Below, one piece after another: positions 1 through 7,722 of a stretch of 64,000 nt of DNA. The notes below the pieces were generated by a model. That model saw only the letters and a list, made by a program, of their open reading frames with translations, made no database searches and had not been told where the DNA came from. Source of the DNA: SG8-41 sp036555615 (GTDB lineage: Bacteria; Pseudomonadota; Gammaproteobacteria; Burkholderiales; SG8-41); NCBI GenBank assembly GCA_036555615.1, contig DATBKZ010000048.1:15554-79553 (forward strand), given 5' to 3'. The translations under genes and the position numbers were made by a program. Numbering within the stretch: position 1 is the stretch's first letter; every line of letters starts with the position of its first letter.

Positions 1-330
1 TTTGAGCGGCGCCTCGTCGAGCGGCTGCTCGACCGCTTCTACGACCGGCGGCTCCTCGCCCACGTCGAGCATCAGAGCCGGCTCGGCCACGCCATCCGCG
101 GAAACTCCATCACGCTGTTCGAGCTGCGGCCGGACTTCGACGATCCGGCGACCTGGGCAAGATCGCCGATTGCGCAATTCCGGTTCAGTCCCGCCAAGAG
201 CTTATGGTCGCTTTACTGGCACGATCGGAACCAGCGCTGGAGGCTGTACGGCGACATGGCGGCCACCCGGAACTTCGAATCACTGCTCTCCGAGGTCGAC
301 CGCGATCCCACATCCATTTTTTGGGGGTGA
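1..330 (+). CDS. DUF3024-like protein, 3' part only
   Basis: The reading frame is open from the first base of the window and stops at TGA 328-330, so the N-terminus lies outside. The visible 109 residues include FELRPDF, then SPAKSLWSLYWHDRNQRW and a C-terminal IFWG. An acidic/aromatic core with a W-x-L-Y-W motif followed by a W-rich strand is typical of the small DUF3024 proteins, which have no assigned function. The tail continues about 25 residues past the aromatic core. No partner gene is visible. Family assignment is by recalled motif pattern only, so it is moderate. Confidence 0.6.
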   Translation, partial: FERRLVERLLDRFYDRRLLAHVEHQSRLGHAIRGNSITLFELRPDFDDPATWARSPIAQFRFSPAKSLWSLYWHDRNQRWRLYGDMAATRNFESLLSEVDRDPTSIFWG

Positions 331-395
331 GAGCCCGCATGAAGCGCGTGCGCCGCTCGCAACGCGCCATTGCCCGCGCGCAGCCGGAATCGCTG

Positions 396-662
396 TCACC
401 GCCGGCTGGATTTCCGCACCGCCGGGTTGAGCTTGTCGATATCCGCCTTGACCTGCTCGCGGCCCCGCTCGTAGACGATCTCCCGCCCCATCACCGATCC
501 GGCGTAAGCGAGGCCATTCCGAGTCGGCGTCAGCGTGCATTTGACATTATGGATGCCTTCCCCGATCACGACTTCGATGTGCTCGGGCCGCTTGTTCAGC
601 ACCACGACGTCGATGGTCTGCCCGGTTTCGGTTATCCGTACCTTGATCTTCTCGATGCTCAT
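396..662 (-). CDS. conserved hypothetical protein, 88 aa
   Basis: Small minus-strand ORF read from ATG at 662. The product is soluble, rich in V, I, K and R, and has motifs such as VVIGEGIHNVKCTLTP and GREIVYERGREQVKADIDKL, which look like real secondary structure and not an antisense shadow. There are no membrane segments and only one Cys. The ORF stays open upstream of 662 but no convincing Shine-Dalgarno sequence precedes the ATG, so the start is uncertain. It is divergent from glcD with about 85 bp between the starts. I do not recognise a function. Confidence 0.55.
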   Translation of the reverse strand: MSIEKIKVRITETGQTIDVVVLNKRPEHIEVVIGEGIHNVKCTLTPTRNGLAYAGSVMGREIVYERGREQVKADIDKLNPAVRKSSRR

Positions 663-687
663 AAGAAACAGGAGGTCGGGACCCGCA

Positions 688-702
688 TTGACATATGATA
701 AT
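688..702 (+). promoter_or_regulatory. promoter-like sequence upstream of glcD
   Basis: A perfect TTGACA (688-693) and a TG-ATAAT type -10 element (GATAAT, 697-702) lie in the AT-rich gap between the divergent 88-aa ORF and glcD. They are too close to each other to be one -35/-10 pair. Either one could be half of a promoter reading toward glcD, whose ATG is at 747. Confidence 0.3.
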
Positions 703-746
703 CTAAGAACTAACCCCTTCGTGACCCCGTTCGTTAGAATCCGCGC

Positions 747-2237
747 ATGACCGCGGTCGCCAATCGAGTCACCGTTGACCTCACCCGCCAGCGCGAGGTG
801 GTCGCCGCGTTGGGAGCCGTTCTGCCGCAATCCTCCATCCTGTTCGATCATGAGGACGTCAAGCCCTACGAGTGCGACGGGCTGACCGCCTATCGCCAGG
901 TGCCGATGGTGGTGGCGCTGCCCGAAACCGAGGAGCAGGTTTGTCGCATTCTCAAGACCTGCCACGCCCTCAAGGTGCCGGTGGTCGCGCGCGGTGCGGG
1001 TACAGGGCTCTCGGGTGGGGCGCTCCCTCTTGGAAACGGGGTGTTGCTTTCACTCGCGAAATTCGCGCGCATCGTCGACGTTGACGAGCGGGCGCGCACC
1101 GCACGCGTGCAACCCGGCGTGCGCAACCTTGCGATCTCGGACGCGGTCGCGCCGCTGGGTCTTTACTACGCGCCGGACCCCTCGAGCCAGCTCGCATGCA
1201 GCATCGGCGGCAACGTCGCGGAGAATTCCGGCGGCGTCCACTGTCTCAAGTACGGGCTCACCGGGCACAACATATTGAAGCTCCGTGTCGCCACCATCGA
1301 GGGCGACGTCGTCGAGATCGGGAGCGAGGCGCTCGATGCCGCAGGCTTCGATCTTCTGGCGCTGCTGACCGGCTCCGAGGGCCTGCTCGCGGTGGTCCTG
1401 GAGGTGACGGTCCGGCTGCTGGCGAAGCCGGAATACGCACAGGTCGTGATGGCGGCATTCGACGACGTCGAGAAGGCCGGCCAGGCGGTGGCGAAGGTCA
1501 TTGCCGCCGGCATCATCCCCGCGGGTTTCGAGATGATGGACCAGGCTGCCACCCGCGCGGTGGAGGGCTTCGCGCGCGCCGGCTACCGCACGGACGTCGC
1601 CGCTGTGCTGCTGTGCGAGACCGACGGCACGCGCGAGGAGGTGGACGACGAGATCCGGCGCGTCCGGGATCTGATGGAAGCGAGCGGCGCGGTGCAAACG
1701 GAAGCCTCGCGCGACGAGGCGCAGCGCCTGCGGTTCTGGGCCGGGCGCAAGGCGGCGTTTCCCGCGGCCGGGGCCATCTCGCCGGATTATTACTGCATGG
1801 ACGGAACCATCCCCCGCCGGCGCCTGGGCGAGGTGCTGCGCAAGATCACGCAGCTCGAATCCAAGTACGGGCTGCGCTGCGCCAACGTGTTCCACGCCGG
1901 CGACGGGAACCTGCACCCCCTCATCCTCTACGACGCGAACCAGCCGGGCGAGCTCGAGCGCACGGAAGCTTTCGGCGCGGAAATTCTCGAGCTGTGCCTC
2001 GAAGTGGGCGGCACGATTACCGGGGAGCACGGCGTGGGCGTGGAAAAGATCAACTCGATGTGCGTGCAGTTCAAGCCCGCCGAGCTCGAGACCTTCCACC
2101 GCATCAAGCACGCCTTCGACCCGGACGGCCTCCTCAATCCGGGCAAGGCCGTGCCCACGCTGCACCGCTGTGCCGAGTACGGCCGGATGCACGTGCATCG
2201 GGGGCGGGAGAAGTTCCCCGACTTGCCGCGCTTCTGA
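747..2237 (+). CDS. glcD: glycolate oxidase FAD subunit GlcD
   Basis: 496-aa FAD-linked oxidase, the usual length for GlcD, which oxidises glycolate (or D-lactate) to the 2-oxo acid together with GlcE and GlcF. The FAD-binding PCMH domain occupies roughly residues 50-230, with VVARGAGTGLSGGALP marking the pyrophosphate loop. The C-terminal FAD-oxidase domain ends with the family signature GEHGVGVEK, followed by FDPDGLLNPGK. The ATG at 747 lacks a strong ribosome site, but no upstream in-frame alternative fits. glcE begins 4 nt after the stop, so the three genes form one operon. A D-lactate dehydrogenase function cannot be excluded from sequence alone. Confidence 0.93.
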   Translation: MTAVANRVTVDLTRQREVVAALGAVLPQSSILFDHEDVKPYECDGLTAYRQVPMVVALPETEEQVCRILKTCHALKVPVVARGAGTGLSGGALPLGNGVLLSLAKFARIVDVDERARTARVQPGVRNLAISDAVAPLGLYYAPDPSSQLACSIGGNVAENSGGVHCLKYGLTGHNILKLRVATIEGDVVEIGSEALDAAGFDLLALLTGSEGLLAVVLEVTVRLLAKPEYAQVVMAAFDDVEKAGQAVAKVIAAGIIPAGFEMMDQAATRAVEGFARAGYRTDVAAVLLCETDGTREEVDDEIRRVRDLMEASGAVQTEASRDEAQRLRFWAGRKAAFPAAGAISPDYYCMDGTIPRRRLGEVLRKITQLESKYGLRCANVFHAGDGNLHPLILYDANQPGELERTEAFGAEILELCLEVGGTITGEHGVGVEKINSMCVQFKPAELETFHRIKHAFDPDGLLNPGKAVPTLHRCAEYGRMHVHRGREKFPDLPRF

Positions 2238-2241
2238 ACCC

Positions 2242-3306
2242 GTGCAGGAAATCGCAGAAAACCTGTCGCGGCTGATTCGCGAAGCGGCGAAGCAGACGCG
2301 TCCGTTGTGCATACGAGGCGGGGGCACGAAAGACTTCTACGGCGGCTCAATCCACGGCTACAAGCTCAACATTGGGGACTATCGCGGGATCGTCGCCTAC
2401 GAGCCGACCGAGCTGGTGATCAGCGCGCGCGCCGGCACTCCCCTCTCCGAAGTCGAAGGCGCGCTGCGGCAAAAGAATCAGATGCTCGCGTTTGAGCCGC
2501 CGCACTTTGGCGAGGGTTCAACGCTGGGCGGCTGTGTCGCGGCGGGTCTCTCCGGCCCGCGCCGCCCCTACGCCGGGGCGGTGCGCGATTTCGTGCTGGG
2601 TGTGCGCATCCTGGACGGCAAGGGCGATGACCTCACGTTCGGCGGCCAGGTCATGAAGAACGTCGCCGGCTACGACGTTTCGCGTCTCATGGCGGGCTCT
2701 CTCGGCACGCTCGGCGTGCTGCTCGAGGTATCGCTCAAGGTCCTGCCCCTTCCGGCATATGAGGCCACGTTGCTTCTCAAACGCCGGGAGGCGGAAGCCC
2801 TATCGCTCATGAACGAATGGGCGGCCCGTCCCTTGCCGGTCACGGCGACCGGGTATCGCGACGGCGATCTCCGCGTACGGCTGTCCGGCGCGCAAGTTGC
2901 GGTGGAGGCTGCAATGAAGAAAATCGGGGGCCAAGCAGCGCCCCCCTCGGTAGCGGAGCGCTACTGGGCAGGCATCCGCGAGCAGACGGATCCCTTTTTT
3001 GCGGGCGAGGAGCCGCTGTGGCGCCTGTCGGTCAAGTCGACGACGCCACCGCTCGATCTTCCCGGCGCGCAGTTAATCGAGTGGGGCGGCGCGTTGCGCT
3101 GGTTGCGATCGCGCGCCGGGACGGCAACGATACGCGACGCTGCGGCGCGTGCCGGCGGGCACGCCACCCTGTTCCGGGGCGGCGACAGATCGCAGGGCGT
3201 GTTCCATCCGCTTCCGCCGGTCCTGATGAAGCTGCATCACAACCTGAAGCAGGCCTTCGATCCAGCCGGTGTCCTGAATCCCGGACGGCTGTATCCCGAT
3301 CTTTGA
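2242..3306 (+). CDS. glcE: glycolate oxidase FAD-binding subunit GlcE
   Basis: 354-aa protein read from GTG 2242, immediately after the glcD stop. The longer in-frame ATG at 2170 would place 24 unrelated residues inside glcD and is rejected. The N-terminal half is a degenerate PCMH FAD domain (CIRGGGTKDFYGG, then LGGCVAAGLSGPRRP and VMKNVAGYDVSRL). The C-terminus keeps the short helix FDPAGVLNPGRLY shared with GlcD. GlcE is the second flavin subunit of the GlcDEF complex. glcF follows after 12 nt. Confidence 0.92.
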   Translation: MQEIAENLSRLIREAAKQTRPLCIRGGGTKDFYGGSIHGYKLNIGDYRGIVAYEPTELVISARAGTPLSEVEGALRQKNQMLAFEPPHFGEGSTLGGCVAAGLSGPRRPYAGAVRDFVLGVRILDGKGDDLTFGGQVMKNVAGYDVSRLMAGSLGTLGVLLEVSLKVLPLPAYEATLLLKRREAEALSLMNEWAARPLPVTATGYRDGDLRVRLSGAQVAVEAAMKKIGGQAAPPSVAERYWAGIREQTDPFFAGEEPLWRLSVKSTTPPLDLPGAQLIEWGGALRWLRSRAGTATIRDAAARAGGHATLFRGGDRSQGVFHPLPPVLMKLHHNLKQAFDPAGVLNPGRLYPDL

Positions 3307-3318
3307 CCAGCGCTAACC

Positions 3319-4581
3319 GTGCAGACGAGCCTCGCACCATTCATCAGGGACACGCCGGAAGGACGGGAGGCCGACTCGATCCTGCGCAAGTGCACGCATT
3401 GCGGAATGTGCACGGCCACCTGCCCGACCTATCAGCTCCTCAACGACGAGCTCGACAGCCCGCGCGGGCGCATCTACCTTATCAAGCAGGTGCTCGAGGG
3501 CGCAACGCCTACGGCAAGGACGCAATTGCACCTCGACCGCTGTCTCACCTGCCGCGCGTGCGAGACCACCTGCCCGACCGGCGTGCGCTACGGGCGGCTC
3601 GTGGACATCGGCCGGCACCTCGTAGAGGAGCGCGTCGCGCGCGGTCCGCTCGCATCCGCATGGCGTGGCGCGCTCGATACCGTGATCTCCAGCGCGTCCC
3701 TGTTCGGGCCGATGCTCAAGATCGGGCAGCTGGCGCGCCCGCTCTTGCCTTCCGCGCTTAAGCGCAAAGTGCCGCCAGCGGCCGCGCCGGCCGGCGCGTG
3801 GCCCGCGACGGTGCACGCGCGCAGGATGCTCGTGCTCGAGGGTTGCGTGCAGCCGAGCCTCTCGCCCGCGACCAACGCCGCGGCGGCACGTGTGCTCGAC
3901 CGGCTCGGCATATCGCTCGTGCGCGCCGCCGGCGCCGGATGTTGCGGCGGCGTGTCATTTCACCTCAACAAGCAGGAAAAAGCGCTCGACGTCATGCGCC
4001 GAACGATCGACGCGTGGTGGCCGAATATCGAGCAGGGCGTGGAGGCGATCGTGATTGCCGCCAGCGGCTGCGGCGTGACGGTGAAGGAATACGGGCACTA
4101 CCTGGCGCAGGACCCCGCCTACGCTGCCAAGGCCAAGCGCGTCTCCGAGCTCGCGAGAGACATCAGCGAGGTAATCATCGCCGGGAAGGACAAGCTGCGC
4201 TCCCTCATCCCCCAGCCCTCATCCCTCAGCCCTCGTCAGCGAATAGCCTTCCACAGTCCTTGCACCCTGCAGCACGGCATGAAATTGCGGGGCAACGTGG
4301 AGAACCTGTTGCGCGACTTGGGCTATTCGCTGACGGATGTGCCGGACGCCCACCTGTGCTGCGGCTCAGCCGGCACCTATTCGATCCTCCAGCCGGAGCT
4401 GTCGCAACGCCTGCTCGCAAACAAAATTGCGTCCCTGGAAAGCGGCGCGCCTGTGGCCATCCTCACCGCCAACATCGGCTGCCAAGTGCATCTCCAAGCG
4501 GCGACCGCGCTGCCGGTCAGGCACTGGATCGAGGCGTTGGAGCACACCCTGGACCGGGCCAGTTCTGGTACTTTACGCTAA
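3319..4581 (+). CDS. glcF: glycolate oxidase iron-sulfur subunit GlcF
   Basis: 420-aa protein starting at GTG 3319. Two [4Fe-4S] motifs are visible: C25-x2-C28-x2-C31-x3-C35 and C75-x2-C78-x2-C81-x3-C85. Two CCG-type cysteine-rich domains follow (GCCGGVSFHLNK and LCCGSAGTY), as in heterodisulfide-reductase-like electron-transfer subunits. GlcF passes electrons from the flavin subunits to the quinone pool. An unusual Ser/Pro-rich linker (SLIPQPSSLSPRQR) separates the two CCG domains and is encoded by an imperfect tandem repeat (4202-4239). The stop at 4579-4581 lies inside an AT-rich regulatory-looking block before the methyltransferase gene. Confidence 0.93.
   Translation: MQTSLAPFIRDTPEGREADSILRKCTHCGMCTATCPTYQLLNDELDSPRGRIYLIKQVLEGATPTARTQLHLDRCLTCRACETTCPTGVRYGRLVDIGRHLVEERVARGPLASAWRGALDTVISSASLFGPMLKIGQLARPLLPSALKRKVPPAAAPAGAWPATVHARRMLVLEGCVQPSLSPATNAAAARVLDRLGISLVRAAGAGCCGGVSFHLNKQEKALDVMRRTIDAWWPNIEQGVEAIVIAASGCGVTVKEYGHYLAQDPAYAAKAKRVSELARDISEVIIAGKDKLRSLIPQPSSLSPRQRIAFHSPCTLQHGMKLRGNVENLLRDLGYSLTDVPDAHLCCGSAGTYSILQPELSQRLLANKIASLESGAPVAILTANIGCQVHLQAATALPVRHWIEALEHTLDRASSGTLR
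4202..4239 (+). repeat. imperfect 14-bp tandem repeat inside glcF
   Basis: CCCTCATCCCCCAG (4202-4215) and CCCTCATCCCTCAG (4216-4229) are followed by a partial third copy CCCTCGTCAG (4230-4239). Two units total 28 bp, which is not a multiple of three, so gain or loss of one unit would shift the frame. It encodes the inter-domain linker of GlcF. Confidence 0.7.
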
Positions 4582-4624
4582 GTACCTGATTTAAGTACTT
4601 GTACTAAATACGTAAAGAGAGTAC
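4568..4624 (+). promoter_or_regulatory. GTAC-rich regulatory block upstream of the methyltransferase
   Basis: Five GTAC tetranucleotides occur within 57 bp (4568, 4582, 4595, 4601, 4621) in a short AT-rich block. The block also holds the inverted repeat CTTTACG (4571-4577) / CGTAAAG (4611-4617) and a direct repeat TAAGTAC (4579-4585, 4592-4598). A weak TTGTAC / 17 bp / TACGAT promoter pairing (4599-4627) is possible. A GGAGGA ribosome site (4646-4651) precedes the ATG at 4658. It may be an operator for the downstream gene; that role is inferred. Confidence 0.45.
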
Positions 4625-4657
4625 GATTCCTGCCGGGAAACCACCGGAGGAGTCGTA

Positions 4658-5890
4658 ATGCTCGCTCTCAACCCGCGCGTCGCCTCGCGCACGCTGGAGA
4701 TTTCGGCTCCCGTCGCACGCGATGACGCCCGTCCTGCCGGGACCACAACCCTTCCGCCGATACCCGTCTTCGAGCAGGCGTTCTGGACTCACCGCCAACG
4801 GCAAGCAAGCTCGATACACGAAATCTCCTACCGCGCCTGCTTCAAGCCGCAGCTGCCTGCCTACTTCATCGAGCGCCTCACGCGTGAGGGCGACGTCGTC
4901 TACGATCCCTTCAGCGGGCGCGGCACGACGGCGGTCGAGGCCGCGCTGCATGGGCGCGCAGTCGTCGCCAACGACGTCAGCCCGCTCTCCCAGATCCTGA
5001 CGCGCCCGCGGCTGGAGCTCCCGTCGATCGCGGACATCGACGCGCGCCTGCGGTCGCTGCGCTTCACTGCCCGGCCGCGCACGAGCCTCGACTTGTCGAT
5101 GTTCTTCCATCCTGACACCGAGCACGCGATCCTCGCCTTGCGCGAATACCTCCAGCGGCGCCGCAATGCCGGAGCCGAGGACGCCGTCGACCGCTGGATC
5201 CGCATGGTGGCGACCAACCGGCTCACCGGGCATTCGGCGGGCTTCTTTTCGGTATACACGCTCCCGCCCAACCAGGCCGTCTCCACAGAGGATCAGATCC
5301 GCATCAACGCGCGCCTGAAGCAGGAGCCGGAGTTCCGCGACGTGCGCGCGCTGATCATGAAGAAGTCCCTGCAGCTCCAGGGCCGGCTTTCCGCGTCCGA
5401 CCGGTGGCGGCTGCGCTCGGCGGCGGCGGGCGCGGGCCTGCTCGAGGAGGACGCATCCACGACGCCCGCGATCCTCACCGCAAGCGTCCAGCTCACGGTC
5501 ACCTCGCCTCCGTTCCTGGATGTCGTGCAGTACGCCCGCGACAACTGGCTGCGCTGCTGGTTCAACGGGCTCGACGCGGAGGCAATCGGCGCCCGCATCA
5601 CCATGAGCCGGACGGTGGAGCAATGGGCGCAGGCGATGCGCCCGGTGCTGCGTGAGCTCTACCGCGTGACGCGGCCGGGAGGGTGGGTCGCTTTCGAGGT
5701 CGGCGAGGTCCGGCGCGGCGAGGTGAAGCTCGAGGAAACCGTGGCGCCGCTCGGGGTCGACGCCGGTTTCGATTGCGCCGCGATCCTGATCAACGCGCAG
5801 AGCTTCACCAAGACCGCCAACATCTGGGGTGTCGCGAACAACCGGCTCGGGACCAACTCCAACCGGATCGTGCTTTTCCGCAAGGCGTAA
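4658..5890 (+). CDS. site-specific DNA methyltransferase, apparently solitary
   Basis: 410-aa S-adenosylmethionine-dependent DNA methyltransferase of the amino (N4-cytosine/N6-adenine) type. The order is a motif X-like N-terminal region (about 42-75), motif I DPFSGRGTT (83-91), an acidic ND pair (105-106), about 170 residues that may hold the target-recognition region, then motif IV TSPPF (282-286) and a C-terminal half with RVTRPGGWVAFEVGE. SPPF is closer to the SPPY of N4-cytosine enzymes than to DPPY. No endonuclease gene is adjacent: glcF lies upstream and a convergent ThDP gene downstream. It is preceded by GGAGGA and the GTAC-rich block. The target sequence cannot be read from the protein. 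Confidence 0.85.
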   Translation: MLALNPRVASRTLEISAPVARDDARPAGTTTLPPIPVFEQAFWTHRQRQASSIHEISYRACFKPQLPAYFIERLTREGDVVYDPFSGRGTTAVEAALHGRAVVANDVSPLSQILTRPRLELPSIADIDARLRSLRFTARPRTSLDLSMFFHPDTEHAILALREYLQRRRNAGAEDAVDRWIRMVATNRLTGHSAGFFSVYTLPPNQAVSTEDQIRINARLKQEPEFRDVRALIMKKSLQLQGRLSASDRWRLRSAAAGAGLLEEDASTTPAILTASVQLTVTSPPFLDVVQYARDNWLRCWFNGLDAEAIGARITMSRTVEQWAQAMRPVLRELYRVTRPGGWVAFEVGEVRRGEVKLEETVAPLGVDAGFDCAAILINAQSFTKTANIWGVANNRLGTNSNRIVLFRKA

Positions 5891-5915
5891 CCGCCGCCAC
5901 CCCTCATCCCAACCG

Positions 5916-5930
5916 TCCCCCAAGCGGGGA
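5916..5930. repeat. short GC-rich hairpin between convergent genes
   Basis: TCCCC (5916-5920), loop CAAGC, GGGGA (5926-5930), in the 52-bp gap between the convergent methyltransferase and ThDP genes. One of several CCCC/GGGG palindromes at gene borders in this window. There is no T-run, so terminator function is uncertain. Confidence 0.4.
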
Positions 5931-5942
5931 AGGAGATTGGCG

Positions 5943-7625
5943 CTACTTTGGTAGCCAGGCGGTCGGGGCGAGCGCCTGCTCGTCGCTCAGGCAGTCGAGG
6001 ACGACCGGCTTGCCCATGGCGAGCGCCTGCGGCAGCAACCTTCTCAGCTCGCCCGGCGTCTCGACCCGGAATGCGGCACAGCCCAATGCCTCCGCAACTT
6101 TCGCCAGATTGGCCTCTTTCTGGAACCGCCACAACTCGCCTGAGCGGTCGTCGCGTTTCTCCTGGTACGCGGCCTTCACCAGCGGGATTTCCTGATTCAG
6201 GGACCCGTTGTCGTTGATCACCACGACGAGATTGATACCGTGGCGCGCGGCGGTTTCTAACTCCGGAAGGTGATAGTAAAGCCCGCCGTCTCCGGTGAAG
6301 CAGATCACGGGCCGATCGGGCAGCGCACACTTCACGCCCATCGCGCCGGGCAATCCCCATCCGAGCGAGCCCTCGCAACGAATGTAGCGCTGGCCGGGCT
6401 GCGTGATGTCGATCATCTGGCCGCTCCACATGCCGGCGTGGCCCGTATCCGAAACCAGGACGCCGTTCGCAGGCAGCGCTTGCGCGATCTCGCGGCAAAT
6501 GCGCTCGGGGCGCAGCGGCACTGCGTCAGATGTTAGTTTCGGCTCTGCCGCCCTGCGCCATTCGGCGATGAGCTCGCGCACGCGCCCGGTCCAACCTCTC
6601 GCGCTCTCCGGCGCCCTGCGCGCCGCGGCGTCGCACATCTGCTTGAGCGTCACCTTGGCATCGCCCAGCAGCGGCACCATGTTCGGGTAATTGCGGCCGA
6701 GCTGCTCGGGATCGATGTCGAGCTGGATCACTTGAGTGCCAACAGCGGGAATGCGCCAGTTGGCCGTTACCTGCCCGCCTGCGTGGCTCCCGACGAAGAA
6801 CACAAGGTCGGCCTCCGCCACCACCCGGTTCGCGCACGCGCGCGAGTAGATGCCGGCGACACCCACCGAAAGGGGATGCGTGTCCAGAATCGCGCCCTTG
6901 GCAGTCAGGGACGTCGCGACCGGGATCTGAAGCTTTTCGGCCAACTCGACCAGCTCGGCCTGCGCCTCGGAGACAACGACACCGCCGCCGGCGACGATGA
7001 CCGGCTTCTGCGCGCTGGAAAGCAGCCCTACGGCGTCGCGCACGCGCTGCGGTTCAGGTCCGGGCCGGAACGCCGGCACGCGCGAGAACTGCGGCTCGAC
7101 TAGGAATTCGAGATCGGCTTCGCGCTCCACTGCCTGGCCGTGCGAACCGCCTAACCGCAGGTGCACCGGGCCCGGTGCTCCCGAAGTCGCCGTCCGGAAA
7201 AGATGCCGCACGAGATCGGGAAGGCGCGCCAGGTCGTCGAGCTGCAGGTTGAGCTTCGTCACCGCGTCGAACTGGGTGAGGTCCTCCACCTCCTGGTAAG
7301 CGTGCCGGTAGCGCCCGGCCACGGCGGATCCGCCGGTGATGGCGATCATCGGCGAGCCGGCCATGTAGCCATCGCGCAATCCGGCGGCGAGGTTCGATGC
7401 GCCGATCTGCTGGGCAAGGCAGATACCCGGCCGGCCACTTGCGCGCGCGTAGCCGTCCGCCATGTACGCCGCCGCCTTCTCGCCGTGCGTGAGGATCTTG
7501 CGGATGCCGAGGTCATCCATCTCCGCGAGCGACTCCATCAGAATCGTGGGCACGAAGAAGACATGCGTGGTCCCGTAGCCCTTCAGCATTTCCGCGAAAC
7601 ACCGCGATCCGGTCATCCTGGGCAT
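5943..7625 (-). CDS. ThDP-dependent acetolactate synthase-like enzyme
   Basis: 560-aa thiamine-diphosphate enzyme with the three-domain acetolactate synthase/benzoylformate decarboxylase layout. The N-terminal PYR domain contains the ThDP-activating Glu in THGEKAAAYMADGYARASG. The central domain holds KPVIVAGGGVVVSEAQ, and the C-terminal PP domain has the cofactor motif GDGG...NDN (TGDGGLYYHL to VVVINDNG). The start at 7625 is chosen because GAGGAA precedes it; the longer reading would translate the 7644-7719 repeat. No small regulatory subunit (ilvN) is nearby, so this is probably a catabolic decarboxylase or carboligase and not the biosynthetic IlvB. It is co-oriented with two SMP-30 genes upstream. 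Confidence 0.85.
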   Translation of the reverse strand: MPRMTGSRCFAEMLKGYGTTHVFFVPTILMESLAEMDDLGIRKILTHGEKAAAYMADGYARASGRPGICLAQQIGASNLAAGLRDGYMAGSPMIAITGGSAVAGRYRHAYQEVEDLTQFDAVTKLNLQLDDLARLPDLVRHLFRTATSGAPGPVHLRLGGSHGQAVEREADLEFLVEPQFSRVPAFRPGPEPQRVRDAVGLLSSAQKPVIVAGGGVVVSEAQAELVELAEKLQIPVATSLTAKGAILDTHPLSVGVAGIYSRACANRVVAEADLVFFVGSHAGGQVTANWRIPAVGTQVIQLDIDPEQLGRNYPNMVPLLGDAKVTLKQMCDAAARRAPESARGWTGRVRELIAEWRRAAEPKLTSDAVPLRPERICREIAQALPANGVLVSDTGHAGMWSGQMIDITQPGQRYIRCEGSLGWGLPGAMGVKCALPDRPVICFTGDGGLYYHLPELETAARHGINLVVVINDNGSLNQEIPLVKAAYQEKRDDRSGELWRFQKEANLAKVAEALGCAAFRVETPGELRRLLPQALAMGKPVVLDCLSDEQALAPTAWLPK

Positions 7626-7643
7626 CGTTCCGTTCCTCAGCGC

Positions 7644-7719
7644 AAAAAAAGGTGTCAGGAACCTTTTTTTCTGGTGGGAAATGGCACGCAAACAAAAAAG
7701 GTTCCTGACACCTTTTTCG
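7644..7719. repeat. REP/MITE-like inverted repeat element
   Basis: The core GGTGTCAGGAACC (7651-7663), flanked by A and T runs, recurs in inverted orientation as GGTTCCTGACACC (7700-7712). The arms are about 25 bp with a 24-bp spacer. The whole element fills the gap between the stop of the SMP-30 gene (7723) and the start of the ThDP gene (7625). The transcript would form a long, stable hairpin with U-runs. I recall similar GGTGTCAGG-type palindromes dispersed in other proteobacterial genomes, but no transposase is visible here. Confidence 0.75.
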
Positions 7720-7722
7720 CCA

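Noticed and set aside
1050..2327. 425-codon minus-strand frame opposite glcD
   Set aside because: Antisense to a clear FAD-oxidase gene; no motifs, Arg/His-rich shadow translation.
4658..5890. Complete restriction-modification system
   Set aside because: No endonuclease-like gene lies on either side; upstream is glcF and downstream a convergent ThDP enzyme.
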